DNA from: Heterobasidion occidentale
Lineage: Eukaryota > Basidiomycota > Agaricomycetes > Russulales > Bondarzewiaceae
Assembly: GCA_039111635.1 (NCBI GenBank)
Contig: JBCAQO010000098.1
Coordinates: forward strand, 1 to 29,305
DNA: 29,305 nucleotides
Direction of reading: 5' to 3'
The translations under genes were made by a program, and so were the position numbers. Positions 1 through 10,639 of this stretch are shown piece by piece (within the stretch, counting starts at the first letter, position 1; each line of letters opens with the position of its first letter). Below the pieces are notes generated by a model that was given only the letters and a program-made list of their open reading frames with translations, ran no database searches and was not told where the DNA came from.

Positions 1-930
1 CTCCCAATTATCCTCATCCTGACCAGCCAGCTTGCGATCAATACTGCTCCATGGCGTTTTTCTGACGTCCTCCGGGCGAAAATCGGTACTGCCGACGATG
101 TCGATGAGATTTTTGAAACTCGATTGAGATTTTCGTACTCCATCGTTCCAGTACCATTCACCGAGAAGAAATGACGAGCGATTGGGATAAGGATAGAATG
201 ACGGCGCAGAAGAAGACTCAGGGAGGGCATTCGAGTCATCCTGCGTTGACAAAGCAGGCTTTTCAGCGACTCGTTCGGGATCGTGTGCTGGAAAGTCAGT
301 GGCATGATACTGACGAAACAACCCAAAAATGTTTCGGGGAGACTTCAAGATCTGTCGCAAAGACTTTTGAATCACCTGAGGTGGATCGGAAGAGAGGGCT
401 ACGGTGGGAGGCGACTGCATCGGAGTTATAGACGCGGAAGAAGATGGCTCTGATAGCGACTGCAACTGAACGGGTAAAGCTGCCGGGGGCTGAGGCAACA
501 TGTCACGATAACGTTTAGGAAGCCTGGTATTTGCTCTACGAGGCCTGCGTTCTGCCAGAGAAAGGTTTGGGTCATCTTGATTTGCGGAGGACGACTGTGG
601 AATAGACTGAAAACCTTAAGATACAGATGAGGGCGAAACTTTGAGATGTAAACTCACCTGTTGTACAGCTGGTGTAGGGACCTCTGCGATCGACAATGCT
701 GGCTCCAAGACCTCCGCGACCAACGGTGCTGTCTCCAAAACTGCTCTGGATCCATCAGCATCCGTTCGACGACGTTTCTTCGCAGCCCACACTTCTTTGG
801 CTTTTGCTAGCGCCTCAGAAAACCTTTTCTTGGTTTTCTGACATGTGCGCCTGTGGTAAGTGAGCGCCGATGGCAGCGAGAATGACCTTCCGCAAACACA
901 AGACTCGCTGAAAGCCGGCGGCAATTCCAT
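1..930 (-). CDS. Plavaka-type transposase, N-terminal part (runs off the window)
   Basis: Two exons are visible: 930-658 and 606-1, joined in phase 0 by a 51-bp intron (CAG|GTGAG ... TTTTCAG). They give 293 residues, open to the window edge. The ATG at 930 is chosen because it lies just before a zinc-finger-like CxC-x12-H-x3-C motif (C11, C13, H26, C30), followed by a basic KKRRR stretch. Residues 106-130 are Arg-rich (LAERRPRRANTRLPKR). Residues 228-245 read FYPYPNRSSFLLGEWYWN, then KSQSSFKNLIDIVG. From knowledge of Agaricomycete proteins, this order of Cys/His finger, Pro-rich linker and SSFLLGxWYWN block is typical of the N-terminus of Plavaka transposases, which belong to CACTA-like DNA transposons. 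The catalytic RNase H-like core would lie beyond base 1 and is not seen. No frame break is present in the visible part. The family assignment is from memory and the transposition role is inferred. Confidence 0.68.
607..657 (-). other. 51-bp spliceosomal intron in the transposase gene
   Basis: On the minus strand, donor GTGAGT follows CAG and acceptor TTTTCAG precedes TCT. Removing it joins the zinc-finger-like exon in phase 0 to a 202-codon open frame that reaches the window edge. Confidence 0.8.
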
Positions 931-1836
931 GAAAATCGTGTGGCCAGAGGAGGTCGAATGATACAAGCGCGGGTGGGGACTTTCAGCGCAAGCGATGGTC
1001 TGTCAGCTTATATGTAGAAAGACATGACTCGCTCGCTCGCTAAGATGTGTTTTGCCGATCGGATCTCAAATCGTTATGCGCTGTAGTGAAGTAGAATAGC
1101 TTCTATGAGGAGAAGACTACTCAGAAACCCAAGACCAGAAAGTGCTCATCACATTTTTACGGTCAACCGTCTTGTACCACAAAACCCTCTAACATCCGAA
1201 CCACCGATGAGTGCCTGGAGAGGCTCCAAACGCCGTTGAGACAGAGACAGTCTAACACCCTGCAATGAGCAAGGAGCCAGCTGCTGATGACCAAACAATG
1301 CCTGCAATGAGCAAGCGCCGTTCGGAGATGACATGGAAGAGGTGCCATGGAAGAGGTGCCATCCTTGGGGAGTATACAGTTAAATGAAGCAAAGATGGGC
1401 CAGCGATGGGTGAAGAGTTGGAAAGGGGAGTTGTAGCCGTCACGTGTGACGGATTCTGCCGGCACGAGCTCCATCGGAGTTGCAACCGATTTCTTTGTAG
1501 CGGCCAGGCTCATTTTAGTGTTTCTACCCACCAATTGTTGCACATACAGTACCTATCTTAGCTTCTTGGAATACAACCTGTCATTTTTTCGTATTTTTAA
1601 AATCAAGAGAAAGCGATGCTGAGGCACTGCTGAGTCTGTCTGAACACTGGCGATTGACCGAGATAGTCCAGGATAGTCCCTGATCAATCTTCCGCGTCTC
1701 TTCCGGATGCAATCGACGTATATATTAGTAAGTGAAGGTCAATATGGCGTCACCCCACATTCACTGCTACCTTTGCTTACTACGTCCTGTCTCCGAGCTT
1801 CAGTTCCCATTCCCCGCCTTTACTATCGTCGAAATC
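931..1836. other. Intergenic region between two divergent genes
   Basis: No convincing coding sequence was found here. The region separates the minus-strand transposase start from the plus-strand deaminase-like start, so it should hold both promoters. It contains a GACTCGCTCGCTCGCT run near 1025 and a tandem pair of a 15-bp word at 1259-1317. Short frames on the minus strand have no recognisable domain or codon pattern. Confidence 0.6.
1258..1317 (-). promoter_or_regulatory. Paired 15-bp element CTTGCTCATTGCAGG, copy pair 1
   Basis: The plus strand has CCTGCAATGAGCAAG at 1259-1273 and again at 1301-1315, which is CTTGCTCATTGCAGG read in the direction of the minus-strand transposase gene. The two copies are 42 bp apart. 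The outer bases (GG after the first copy, CG after the second) are the same as in the pair near 7260. It lies about 330-390 bp upstream of the ATG at 930 and about 520 bp upstream of the divergent gene at 1837. The regulatory role is inferred from recurrence and position only; it could instead be a transposon subterminal repeat. Confidence 0.55.
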
Positions 1837-4092
1837 ATGAACGCGTCCGAGTCCCTGGTCAACAAGATCAACAAGTTCAAAACCATCACCACCTTGATCA
1901 TGGTTATCCTTTATCTTCGAGGACAAAATAATTCGCTATCCCAGACGCAGACGGTCTACAAAGACAAGAGACAAGTCGTCGAAAGGCCCCAGTCACAGCA
2001 CCGATTGCTCGATCAGCTTGCTACACTGCTTGTCAGAGACCGCGAAGTGGTGGCTGTGGCGGCAGGTATGCAGAGGGCGCTAACGTCAGCCTCGTCGTCT
2101 CGGTCTCACATCAACGCGACATAGACGCTTCCATAGAATGCGCGGAAGACCAAGTAATGCATAACTGCATCATTACCACCAATCCGACACACCCCAATGA
2201 GGCGAGAGGGAAGACCGATCTCGCAGCAAAGACGAAGACGACGGGGACGGGCGCGGAGAAGGGAAAGAAAGTTCTGAAATCGGAGGTTCAAGCGAAAGTG
2301 GAGAAGAGAGTGAGATTGGAGACAGAGTCTCAAGTGAGGACGAGGACAACTGCTGCGACAGATGAGGCGATGACCACAAGGAGCATAAGCTCAGAGGCGA
2401 GGACGGGGGCGACAGAGCCGTCGAGAGGGAAGATGAATCGGTCAGTAGCAATGAAGGGTAAATCGGAGACGAATGAGGAGGATCGGGGACAGGATGTCGT
2501 GCCATTTACAAAGGCCATGTTAAATGAACAAAAGAAGTGAGTGCGAACTTTCTATCGAATGATAACCTTTCTGACATAGTTCATAAAGCATGAAGTTTGA
2601 TGAGCACGTCTCGGAGGTGATCGAGTTACTCAAGAAAGAGGACACCACACCTTACAGCCTGGGCGTTCACGTCGTTTCTCGTGGCTACCGCAAGATGCGC
2701 TCTCGACTCAGGTGTACGATGTCTACCGCCTTCCTCAGCAAGATCTTGAATGCCGAACCTGACAGATTGCCTGAACTATTCAAGAAGAAGTCTACATTAC
2801 GCAAAGAACGGGACCAAGTCCTTTCTGGAGAGCTCATAGCACGTTGGTGGGGCATCGACCTTTTCGGCGTGGAGCACGGAGGACTCGAGTTGAAAACCCG
2901 AGCGCAGAACAATGACGTTCTTTTTGTCAAGGAGACATGCGTGGCCTTCCATCATACCTTGTGCTTGGCTCTGAAAGGCTATCAGACCTGTTTGGACGAG
3001 ATTTCCAAAGCCCAGCCAGACAATTTCGGCGCGATGATGAACAAGACCTGGCTTTATGTCACTCTTTTGGAAGCATTTGCATATTCCAACGCTTTCGCAG
3101 ACTACCTGACTCTCGCCATTCCCGATATATTCGACCATCCCTTCGCAGGTACAGAACCCAAGTATACCACACCATCTAGAGAGTCCCAGGGCCAGCCAAA
3201 TACGTGGGAGGAACAAGCAGTGGTGGACGACGATGATACAGATATGTTCGTCACTGTGGGCTCGACACCGATTGACGCATACAAGCAGTGGCTGCGTCGA
3301 CAGGTTGTGATACCATTCGCTGTTCACGGTCTCGTGGGTTCGGCACAGTATCTTCGAACATCACTTACACTGTCATTTCTGCCGAACATCCTGGGACAGA
3401 CATGGCACCCTGGGAAGAGGTGGTGAAGGAGGTATTGAGCGAGAACGACGAGACTGCTCGCACGAAGACAGTGATCGACGAACTCAAATTATTGATGACG
3501 AGGGACGCCGAGAAGGCGGGGAGCTCAATTAGCCGCCACTGCAAGAATTTACTATCGCCGACTCCCATGTTCCAAGGGAGTATCCATTGCGAGTGTCTCT
3601 TGGCTAGCGTCCTGGACGGGAAGAACCTGGACAATGGGAGCATGTTGCTTGCTGCACATGGTGTTAATCCGGAAAGTTTTCACCCCCTACACCTTCCAAT
3701 GCCAATATTGACATGGAGATTTACAGAGCGACATAGACCCCTGCTACGTCGGCACGTCTAAACTCGCATGCCCTGTCTGCCATTTCGTGAATTCCGAATT
3801 AGGCGCGCGCAAGTGGCTGGCGAAACCGAATCACAATTTCATGTTCCCCTGCGCGCTGCCACGTGAGCTTCGTGAGGATATACACACGAGGGCAGAGATC
3901 CATTTCAAGGCCATATTGCTGGACTTACTCGATGTATTACTCAAGCCGAAGCCGCGACATTCGCGGACCGATTCCGCTCAAACCGAAGGTTATCAGACGG
4001 ACAGTGAACGCAAGAGCCTTGAGGTCTTGAAGGCGAAGCGAGAGATCGATCGTCACAACGTGTCTGTAGACCGTGCTCTATGGATAAACTGA
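1837..4092 (+). CDS. Deaminase-superfamily-like protein (OTT_1508-type fungal deaminase candidate)
   Basis: Five exons fit: 1837-2065, 2125-2536, 2589-3337, 3400-3660 and 3719-4092, with introns of 52-62 bp and a total of 674 codons plus stop. The C-terminal third has the zinc-binding signature of the cytidine-deaminase fold: GSIHCECLLA with H526 and E528 (HxE), then YVGTSKLACPVC with C568 and C571 (CxxC). The SKLxCxxC wording is typical of the OTT_1508-like deaminases expanded in basidiomycetes (family knowledge). The N-terminal half is helical and has no recognised domain. The second exon encodes a low-complexity linker that is also open in a second, acidic frame (see findings), so its exact splicing is uncertain. 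Donors at 3338 (GTTCGG) and 3661 (GTGTTA) are weak but restore the frame. The substrate is unknown; nucleic-acid or nucleotide deamination is inferred from the fold only. Confidence 0.62.
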
Positions 4093-4359
4093 AGACGGCC
4101 AGTTTTGAGTGTTGAAATGCAGAAGGTCAGGCTTCTGGGGTAGTCCGAGAGCGCTTGTAGGTTTCTTCCGCATTCTAATTAGCGCCGTTTAGTCACCATT
4201 CGTAGATCGAAAAGAACGGTTGAAAGGTACTTCGAATACGAGAGACGGCATTTTCACGATCCGAGACACGGCGTTGTTTGATACATGTATATCATTCTGA
4301 ATGGCATCAGACTTGCGACATGAACCTATTGCGTGAGAGGGCAAAAAAAACATGCGAAA

Positions 4360-7140
4360 TCATGAATGTACGTGACGAGCGAGGGATTTGGGCTGCGATA
4401 AAGGCATAATAGGGAGTCTCCCACAATGCTTGTGAAACGTGACAGTATAAAAGAGAAACACCGCATGCTCGAAGTCTGTGAAAGCTTTGAAATTAGAATC
4501 GTAATCCTTGTGCCACATAAGCTTACTTCCGCCGGGCCATCCACAGAGGACTTCAGCCATTACCTTCACAGCACCACGCCTGGCCTCCCAATCTTCAATC
4601 ACAAGTCGGTCCACCCACCGACTCTCACGCTCCCAGTCTACGCTGAGACCCCCCGTGGCCCATATGTGGCAGATTTTTCCTTCGCGTTGGGCGGCATACC
4701 GTTTGTCCTCGTAACAGTAAACACCCATGACAACCTTCCTGTCCAATTGTAGGAGTTCAAGACGAAAATTAGCTACCGAAAGCTCCCATACTACTTCAGC
4801 CCAGAGGTCCTTATCCTCATGAGCCATCTTGCTAGTGACGAAGGTTCTGCCCCATTGCGGAGATGTAGTGTCATCGTATGGTGCGAATCCGGCGTGCACC
4901 AGGAATCGGACACCTATGTCGACCCGATCTGCAACACGTCTGTCCAAGGCCTTCTTACGTTTGCGCACCTCGACCGACGAAGCGCTGGTGACATTGGACG
5001 CGACTTGCGGTTCCAAGCGAGCCTTTTTAGTCTTGCGAGGCCATGGTGGTAAGCGAGCCATGTCGTGTGAAGAGGATTGAGGCTTCACGGTACAATTGAC
5101 CATGTTGTCTGGCAGGTAATATCTCCCCTCTAATGCAATCCTCCATTGGCTGGTCGTCATCAGGACCATACAGTGGTTAGAAGGGCATAGAACCTCCAGC
5201 AGACACCACATGCGAATGCGTAGCCAGTTGTGAACTCTATGCCCAAAAACGGCTCCTTTGTCCGCAAAGAACAGATGAATGGGGGGGAGAGGATACTGAA
5301 GGGCCATATTTGGATCATCGTCCAAATCCATGGTCTCTTCGAAGACGCTTATCCAACCCGGGGCGAGTGGGGGAAGCCAAGTGGGGTGCACAACCCGGAG
5401 ACCTGTTTTAGGAGAAGGACCATGACATCGATGGCTGTTACTACGCTGCTTATGAGGCGCCAGTGTCTTCGGAGGACTCGAAATTTGCGAATGACTTGCG
5501 TTTGATTGGACATCTGGGACCTTGGGAGCATTCTTCACGTCGGGCGATGGTGGGCGATGTTCTGTGTGTGTTGCGTGACAATGAAACCATAGAGGCGCAA
5601 CGCAGGGAACTTACCACGCTTGTCAGATGAGCGAGACCTCGACAACAGACTTCTACGCCACTGATCATTAGATGAATAGGCCGACGCGAGCACAACAAAG
5701 TCGGATGTGGTGGTCTCAAACATGGTGCAAGCGGGGTCATCGATGAAACGAGGACCATCTCGTACAAGCTTAGCGGCTATTTAAACAAATTGTGCATCAG
5801 TTACACAAGCCTGACCTAGTCAATCGAGTCTTACCATAAACATTACCAGTGAAAGCGCTGATCATCGCGGTCTGCCGCTCGTCGCTATTGACGTCACGCT
5901 CGGTCGGGATTTCATCGACTATGACATGCGAAATATCCGGCCCTGACATAGCATGATTCCGACACACAGGCGGATTTTGCCGCTCGATTTCCCCAACCGT
6001 TGCAGGAGAATAGATCTCCAGCGGTAGTAGAATTGGTCGACTGGTCAAGCTAAACTTTCGCAGCCTGTCTTGAATGGTGCCGCGTAACGGTTCACCGTGT
6101 GACGCCTCCACCCAGAGAGGGGCCTTGGTGCGATGGTTGGCATATTCAAAAATCTGTGATGAGCTGAAGGAGATGCCGGTTCTGATGACTGTCTTGACGG
6201 AGATGATAAGTGTGCGGGTTGTAAGAGTGGTGCGCCTCCGGATGTACCAAACCGGGATCCCAATCCGGAACAACTCTCGAAGCATTGACAAACTTGAGGT
6301 GATGACACCGCGAAGAGGAAGAACAGGTTGAGGGCAATCGAACGTAGGATCCTCCATACGAGGTTTCACTACCAGCATATAGATAATCCAGGCGCGTAAT
6401 TCAAGCAGGATACGCTGAAACTCACGAAACCATAAGACGGTGTCGGAGAAAGGCATTGGAATCTGCGAGAGTGAACCGTAGGCACGATAAAGGGCCTCAG
6501 ATCGATGTCTCTGGTACATGTAGCTGGACGTGTGTGCATTGACTACAGCAGCCGGAGTGCCTTCGGGAAACTCTTGAGCCCCAATTTCGTCTCCTATCCT
6601 ACGCACTTCCAACATCGCTTTGCGCAGGCGGGAGAGCACTGTCTCATACAAGATTCCTACTGAAGCGCGCGGCAGCTCCTCGCAGATACGAAAGTCCGTT
6701 CCTTTGAAGGAAAACCACGCAGCATCCGGATCTTCGAATTGAGGAAGGCCGCCTTCTTTGTCGTCCACTGGAAAGTCCGGTGCTCGTAAGCCATGATGAT
6801 CGTCGACCTTCTGGAGTTCCTTCAGTCTCGGGTTCATGGGCGCAGCATAGGAATGGGGCTCCACTGGGTCGAAAGCTTGTGGCCACTTCAGATGTTCAAA
6901 TGCACCAAGCATGCCGTCTCCGAAATATCTGAAGGGTGTGTCGTCGGGGTGCACAGGGACCTCCGGAACAAAGTCCATGTTTGGTGTGGAGATCCATAAT
7001 TCATCGTGATTGCGGAATGGAGCAACGCAGAGACAATCTAGGGCGTCAACCTGCTCGCCGTGCAGTAGGGATCGACGAGAATCGAGAATTTCGCGAAGGT
7101 TTTCAAGCGGCCGTGCTTGCCAACAAGTAACGGCGGCCAT
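4360..7140 (-). CDS. Hypothetical 889-aa Agaricomycete protein
   Basis: Three exons join cleanly: 7140-5835, 5776-5615 and 5561-4360 (introns 58 and 53 bp; TATG|GTAAG, CGTG|GTAAG). The total is 2670 nt, divisible by three. The ATG at 7140 has a good context (GCAGCCATGGCC); the frame continues a little upstream without another ATG. I do not recognise a named domain. The first 300 residues are dense in Trp, Pro and Asp (for example FRYFGDGMLGAFEHLKWPQAFDP and DPDAAWFSFKGTDFR in short pieces), as in large unannotated Agaricomycete protein families. Around residues 405-413 is HVIVDEIPTE, a hydrophobic core followed by acids that resembles a SUMO-interacting motif. The middle exon and the start of the last are Ser/Pro/Lys-rich and probably disordered. 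The C-terminal 300 residues are again globular and Trp-rich. No enzymatic signature is visible. A paired 15-bp element lies 120-180 bp upstream. Confidence 0.72.
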
Positions 7141-7258
7141 GGCTGCAACGTGCCCAATGAGACAGTAAACCAATGGAGGAACAAGAAAAACACGGCGATG
7201 CGAACTGACCTAGTAGTATGAGCAATAATAACGTAGGACTCGACTTGATGTCCAACGA

Positions 7259-7322
7259 CCCTGCAATGAGCAAGGAAGGATGACGGTGCACTCAAAATCC
7301 AGTCACCTGCAATGAGCAAGCG
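7259..7322 (-). promoter_or_regulatory. Paired 15-bp element CTTGCTCATTGCAGG, copy pair 2
   Basis: CCTGCAATGAGCAAG occurs at 7260-7274 and 7306-7320, 46 bp apart, about 120-180 bp upstream of the ATG at 7140. As in pair 1, the gene-proximal copy is preceded by C and followed by GGA, and the distal copy is followed by CG. The same word and similar spacing upstream of unrelated genes suggest a shared promoter element or a shared mobile sequence; the sequence alone does not decide. Confidence 0.6.
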
Positions 7323-7539
7323 GACGGAGAGTGGTTATACTACTAGCAAATCTAGTGCAATCTTGAAAGGAGTTTGGGAATTCGGCAGATGGAGATACGG
7401 GATGATGAGGATCTATGAGGATGCTGGTAGCCTGAGGCTCGCCGAGTCACTAGTCACTGCAGTGGCTATGGCGGTCAAAGTGTCCCAGGTGTGTAATCGG
7501 AAATCTCCGACAATTTGGAATCCCAACAGAGGCAGCCAC

Positions 7540-7560
7540 CTCGGATATATCCGAGCTCGG
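7540..7560. repeat. Two overlapping perfect palindromes
   Basis: CTCGGATATATCCGAG (7540-7555) is a perfect 16-bp palindrome. It overlaps a second one, CCGAGCTCGG (7551-7560). The arrangement could form a cruciform or be a dimer binding site. It lies beside the SINE-like fragment and away from any gene start. Confidence 0.6.
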
Positions 7561-7599
7561 ATGTGTCTGAGTGATTAGTAATGATTGCTAGCTGCTACA

Positions 7600-7685
7600 A
7601 AATACAGCAAAGACCGGGAATCGAACATCAAACCCCGTGGACACCTCGACATCACCTTGACTAGACCGTTCGCCCATACGATCTA
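7600..7685 (-). mobile_element. tRNA-derived SINE-like fragment
   Basis: On the minus strand, TAGTCAAGGTG (7663-7653) fits the RNA polymerase III A box TRGYNNANNNG, and GTTCGATTCCC (7626-7616) fits the B box GGTTCGANTCC. The sequence between resembles a tRNA anticodon arm, but the T-stem does not pair properly, so this is not a functional tRNA. A tRNA-derived SINE or a decayed tRNA copy is the best reading. No poly(A) tail or target-site duplication was identified. Confidence 0.4.
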
Positions 7686-7744
7686 TGCAATAACAGCCGC
7701 TAATTATTATAACTGCTCATAACAAGTACGCTACGCTGACGCGT

Positions 7745-8830
7745 CACAGCCCTCCCCGACGCCTTCTTCTTAACGTCGGCCCGGCCTCGCAAGCGCCCTC
7801 GCCTCGTCCTCGACGTCACCTCTCCCTTGACGACGACGGCACCTCCTGGACGCCTCCCCCACCGCGGCCTCCTCTTCCACCCCGTCCCAAACGAGGATGA
7901 CGGCTACGATGCCGCCCTCGTCTCTCACGTCGCCCTCATCTCCCTCGACCACGCACCTGGCTCCCTCGACCCCGCCGCCTGCATGCCCCCGCCTGGACGA
8001 CGGCCTGGACGACACCGACTCGGCCGCGCCTCACCGACGGCTCCCTCGACGCCTCGTCATCCGGCTCTCGACGATGCGGCCGCCTCGCTGGACCCTGCCC
8101 GCTCCCTCGACCCCGCCGCCTGCACGCCCCGACCACGCCCCCACCTGGACGACGGCCTGGACGACGCCGCCTGGACGCCGCCGCCTGGCGGCTCCCTCGA
8201 AGACGCGGCCGCCTCGCTGAACGCTGCCCGCTCCCTCCACCCCGCCGCCTGCACGCCCCCGCCTGGACGACGCCGACTCGGCCGCGCCTCACCGACGGCT
8301 CCCTCGACGCCTCGTCGTCCGCCCTCGACGACGCGGCCGCCTCACTAGACCCTGTCGGCTCCTCGTCGACGACGCCGCCTGGACGCCCGGCACCCTCTAC
8401 GACGCGGCCGCCTCACTGGACCCTGCCCGCTCCCTCGACCCCCGCCTGCACGCTCCGACCATGTCCCCGCCTGGACCACGGCCTGGACCACGGCGCCTGG
8501 ACGATGCCGTCTGGACTACGCCGCCTGGACGACGCCGCTCCATCGACGGCGACTCATCTCTCCTCCTCCACGACAACGCCCGCCTCCCTCGACGATGACG
8601 TCCGCCTCCCTCGACGTGCACGACTCTCCCGTCGACGGCGCCGCTCCCTCCACAGCAACTCCTGCCTCCTCGTTGGCGGCTCCCTCGACGCTGGCGGGTC
8701 TCGCTGTCGACTCCCTCGGCGCTGCCGCCCACTTCTCTCGTCATCGGCCCTCTCCCGCCGCTCTCGTATCCGTCGACACTGCCGCCGTTTTCGCGCCGCC
8801 ACCGTGTACGCCTCCTCGTTGTCGCTGATC
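7745..8830. repeat. GC-rich satellite of imperfect GACGACG / CTCCCTCGAC units
   Basis: About 1.1 kb is built from shuffled short units (CTCCCTCGACG, GCCTGGACGACG, GCGGCCGCCTC). A larger block starting at GCGGCCGCCTC and running through a CTGCCCGCTCCCTCGAC segment recurs near 8076, 8204, 8332 and 8404, a period of about 128 bp shortening to about 71 bp. The absence of AT-rich stop codons leaves long open frames on both strands, with Arg- or Pro-rich translations that look artefactual. Base composition changes abruptly at both edges, in contrast with its balanced neighbours. Confidence 0.85.
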
Positions 8831-10639
8831 GATAGCCTCCTGTACATACATACTTAGCAGTGGACCACTTGCACGCAATGAATTGTTAGTTTCCCCAGTG
8901 ACTGGCATGTGTGAACGGCATCCCAGTAATGATATGGCAGCCGCGCAGGGGCCAAGCGAGAACAAGAAATCATCGTGCAACTTAACATCGATCGAGGTAA
9001 CAAAGAGCCCGTCATTCACACCAGGTTGCCATGTATCTGTGGTCGCTCGCTCGCGAACATGGACAAGTCCCAGGCGTAGACTTCACGTAGCGTACTCCCA
9101 ATGCTATGCAATATTTTCAGCGTGATATCAAGGTGAAAAATGGTGGCGAATACTCACTGCTTCAGGTCGTGATGTTCCAGTTTCGGCCCATGCGGCTTTG
9201 ACGTCCCGCCATCCACGATCAGAGTGAGATCACTCTCTCTCAAGGCCGTACTCACGCGGTGGAGAGTGACGTTTCCCCATCTCTGGGACGCCAAGACGAC
9301 TCGCAAGCCCTCCCGTTCATCAATCACGATACCGAGACGCGTCATTGCCTACGCTCTCGTTAGGCCATGACGCGCGCACCCGGGCAAACGGCACTCACGT
9401 TGACGAAGTCGTGCCATCTGACAAAACCGCTCGTGTGCCTATCCAGAAGCTTCTCCAAAACCTCCCATTTGCGTCAGTCAACTACCACAGCAGTGAAGAG
9501 GAATCCTCTCACCACGAGCGATCGTCGATTCACTGAGATTGTCGTCATGGGATCCAGGTTACACAGACGAGGGGTTGGTCTTCACGCAAGTTGAGGATTG
9601 GGCGCTCGTTCAGCGTTTGGGTCTCGCTTATGTCGCACCTTCTCGGGATCTACCAATCTCTACTGTCAGTGGTGCTCACGGCCTCTCAGCTCTGAACAAG
9701 CGGCGTCGAGCAGAATGCATGCGCTTGTGTCAGTCTGGTCGGGCACACACTCCTCAAGATGGGGGGCTTCCATCTAAGCGCGCGTCGACACGTCGGTGAC
9801 CACGCTCAGCCCGAAGCTCATCACGTCCGTCCCGCTCGAGGCGCGCCTGCAAGGCATCCTCAGGGCCACTGCAACTGCTCCTCCTCATACTCCCTCCACT
9901 CCAGCGACGAATCTGCATTTGGTTACACCTCGCCAACTCGCAAGGCTGCAGCGCAAGTCCCCAAACCACAGCCATCCATCGCATAACCACTCGCCTGTGT
10001 AGACCCACACTCATCACTCGATGATCCACCCTCAACGTTTCAATCTAAATAGTGGCGAGTCTCAGCTGACTCCTCTGGCTCGCCGTCGTCTTTGGTCAGA
10101 CTCATCTCATTCCCCCAGATCGTTCCCATGGGTCGAAACGTCCGCCCCGTCGTTGCCATCCCTCCTCCCCGTCCCCTCCATGTCACTGACCTCCACTCCA
10201 ACGCGAGCACCTCCGCTCAGCAGAAGGCCATGTACAAGGGCACGAAACCCCTCCCAATCGGACAGCCCGAAAGCGAAGGGGGGAAGTGGTCGCGCGCGAC
10301 TATCGAGAAGGCGGGTGACGAGGACGGCCAGGTGGGCTTACTGTGGTGTGTATCGGTTCACCGTCCATCGTCCGTGCTGGCCTCATCTGGGTCATTGATC
10401 GCTGGGCCAGGAAGAAGTCAGGCGGTTCCGCGAAGGCATCATTGCAGCGTCTCTCTTTCCTCCGATCCTGGGCCAGGCGTCGCAGCGTGAGGGCGTCCCG
10501 TGGATTTTGACAGGCGGGTCGGTCCTCGGCGCCTGCGTGGAAGTATATCAGCAAATTCTCGAGGCCGCGCGCACGATGTGTGTGGGTCGGTGGCTGCAAC
10601 CCGCCGGCTGTACATGGGGTGCGCGTTTAGCCTGAAGAC
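8831..10639. other. Region without a recognised gene
   Basis: Several frames of 60-130 codons occur on both strands (for example an ATG at 9546 region reading WDPGYTDEGLVFTQVEDW, and 10092-10490 on the plus strand). They overlap one another, are not joined by convincing introns and match no family I know. A decayed or unusual gene on the plus strand between about 9350 and 10600 is possible. Nothing else is supported here. Confidence 0.4.

Noticed and set aside
7600..7685. A functional tRNA gene on the minus strand
   Set aside because: A- and B-box-like sequences are present, but the T-stem and acceptor stem do not pair.
7770..8857. Several long Pro- or Arg-rich ORFs in the GC-rich block
   Set aside because: Both strands and several frames are open because of composition; translations are low-complexity with no family resemblance.
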